DNA of 64,000 nt, from positions 2,025,264-2,089,263 of the forward strand of contig NZ_FUZZ01000001.1 of NCBI RefSeq assembly GCF_900168065.1, written 5' to 3'. Below the pieces are notes generated by a model, which saw only the letters and a list, made by a program, of their open reading frames with translations, had not been told where the DNA came from and made no database searches. Shown piece by piece: positions 63,852 to 64,000 of this stretch; within the stretch, counting starts at the first letter, position 1; each line of letters starts with the position of its first letter. The position numbers and the translations under genes were made by a program. This DNA is from Chitinophaga ginsengisegetis (lineage in GTDB: Bacteria > Bacteroidota > Bacteroidia > Chitinophagales > Chitinophagaceae).

Positions 63852-64000
63852 ATGGCAACAATTAAAAAAGCGGCTGCTAAGAAAGCTGCACCTAAAAAGA
63901 AAGCTGCTGCTCCTAAGAAAGCCGCTGCTAAAAAAGCTGCTCCTAAAAAAGCCGCCGCTAAGAAAGCTGCTCCTAAAAAGAAAGCTGCTGCTAAGAAAGC
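63852..64000 (+). CDS. Lys/Ala-rich histone H1-like protein, cut by the window edge
   Basis: 49 codons are present: after MATIKK the sequence is an almost pure repeat of AAAKK and AAPKK(K) units. This is the C-terminal-tail type of histone H1-like or Hc1-related nucleoid proteins in Bacteroidota, expected to bind DNA without sequence specificity. DNA repeats follow the GCTGCTAAGAAA/GCTCCTAAAAAG codon pattern, so length variation by slippage is possible. It follows rpmA by 64 bp and may share its transcript. Confidence 0.8.
   Translation, partial: MATIKKAAAKKAAPKKKAAAPKKAAAKKAAPKKAAAKKAAPKKKAAAKK

Overview
The window looks like chromosomal DNA of a Bacteroidota bacterium of the Chitinophaga type. 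The evidence is four SusC/TonB-dependent receptor genes (three with a SusD partner), two ECF sigma/FecR pairs, TAnnTTTG-type promoter motifs, mostly weak ribosome binding sites, and a tmRNA with a GESNYAMAA tag. Genus level is inference from overall gene style; no search was run.

Region by region. (1) 1-6.9 kb, minus strand: a small polysaccharide utilization locus, SusC, SusD and a GH36 alpha-galactosidase that runs off the left edge. (2) 7-10 kb: secreted M28 peptidase, HxlR regulator with a palindromic operator and an 11-bp tandem repeat behind it, DUF4142 lipoprotein and dodecin. (3) 10.3-18.4 kb, plus strand: ECF sigma, FecR anti-sigma, STN-bearing SusC, SusD and a lipoprotein of the SusD-linked metallohydrolase type that lacks HExxH. 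(4) 18.5-27.4 kb, plus strand: a probable five-gene operon with a GldA-like ATPase, a GldF-GldG-like fusion, two tandem MutS-core ATPases and an M16 peptidase, ended by a terminator. (5) 27.5-30.5 kb: single genes (lipoprotein, NmrA-like protein, ABM-membrane protein, HopJ-family protein).

(6) 30.7-48.5 kb, minus strand: twelve tightly packed genes that read as one large operon, preceded by a divergent ROK regulator. From the promoter: AGE-family epimerase, secreted FAD oxidoreductase, SusC, SusD, DUF5018 lipoprotein, GHL10-like lipoprotein, DUF5009 membrane acyltransferase-like protein, sodium:solute symporter, two SGNH esterases, an alpha/beta hydrolase and a DUF4434 protein. It looks like a complete import and processing route for an acylated, possibly amino-sugar, glycan without a standard glycanase. 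It is the best candidate for an undescribed system here.

(7) 51.2-58.1 kb, minus strand: sigma, FecR, STN-bearing TonB receptor and an unknown lipoprotein, lying between ssrA (tmRNA) and a relic that carries two 15-bp pieces of the ssrA 3' end in swapped order, next to an IS-end-like hairpin. I read this as a possible old integrative island at ssrA. (8) 58.5-64 kb: housekeeping genes rseP, dxr, a GH3-family adenylating enzyme, rplU and rpmA, and the start of a Lys/Ala-rich histone H1-like gene cut by the right edge.

The two receptors with an STN signalling domain sit beside sigma/FecR pairs. The two without STN do not, which suggests that the first two are induced by cell-surface signalling and the others by different regulators.
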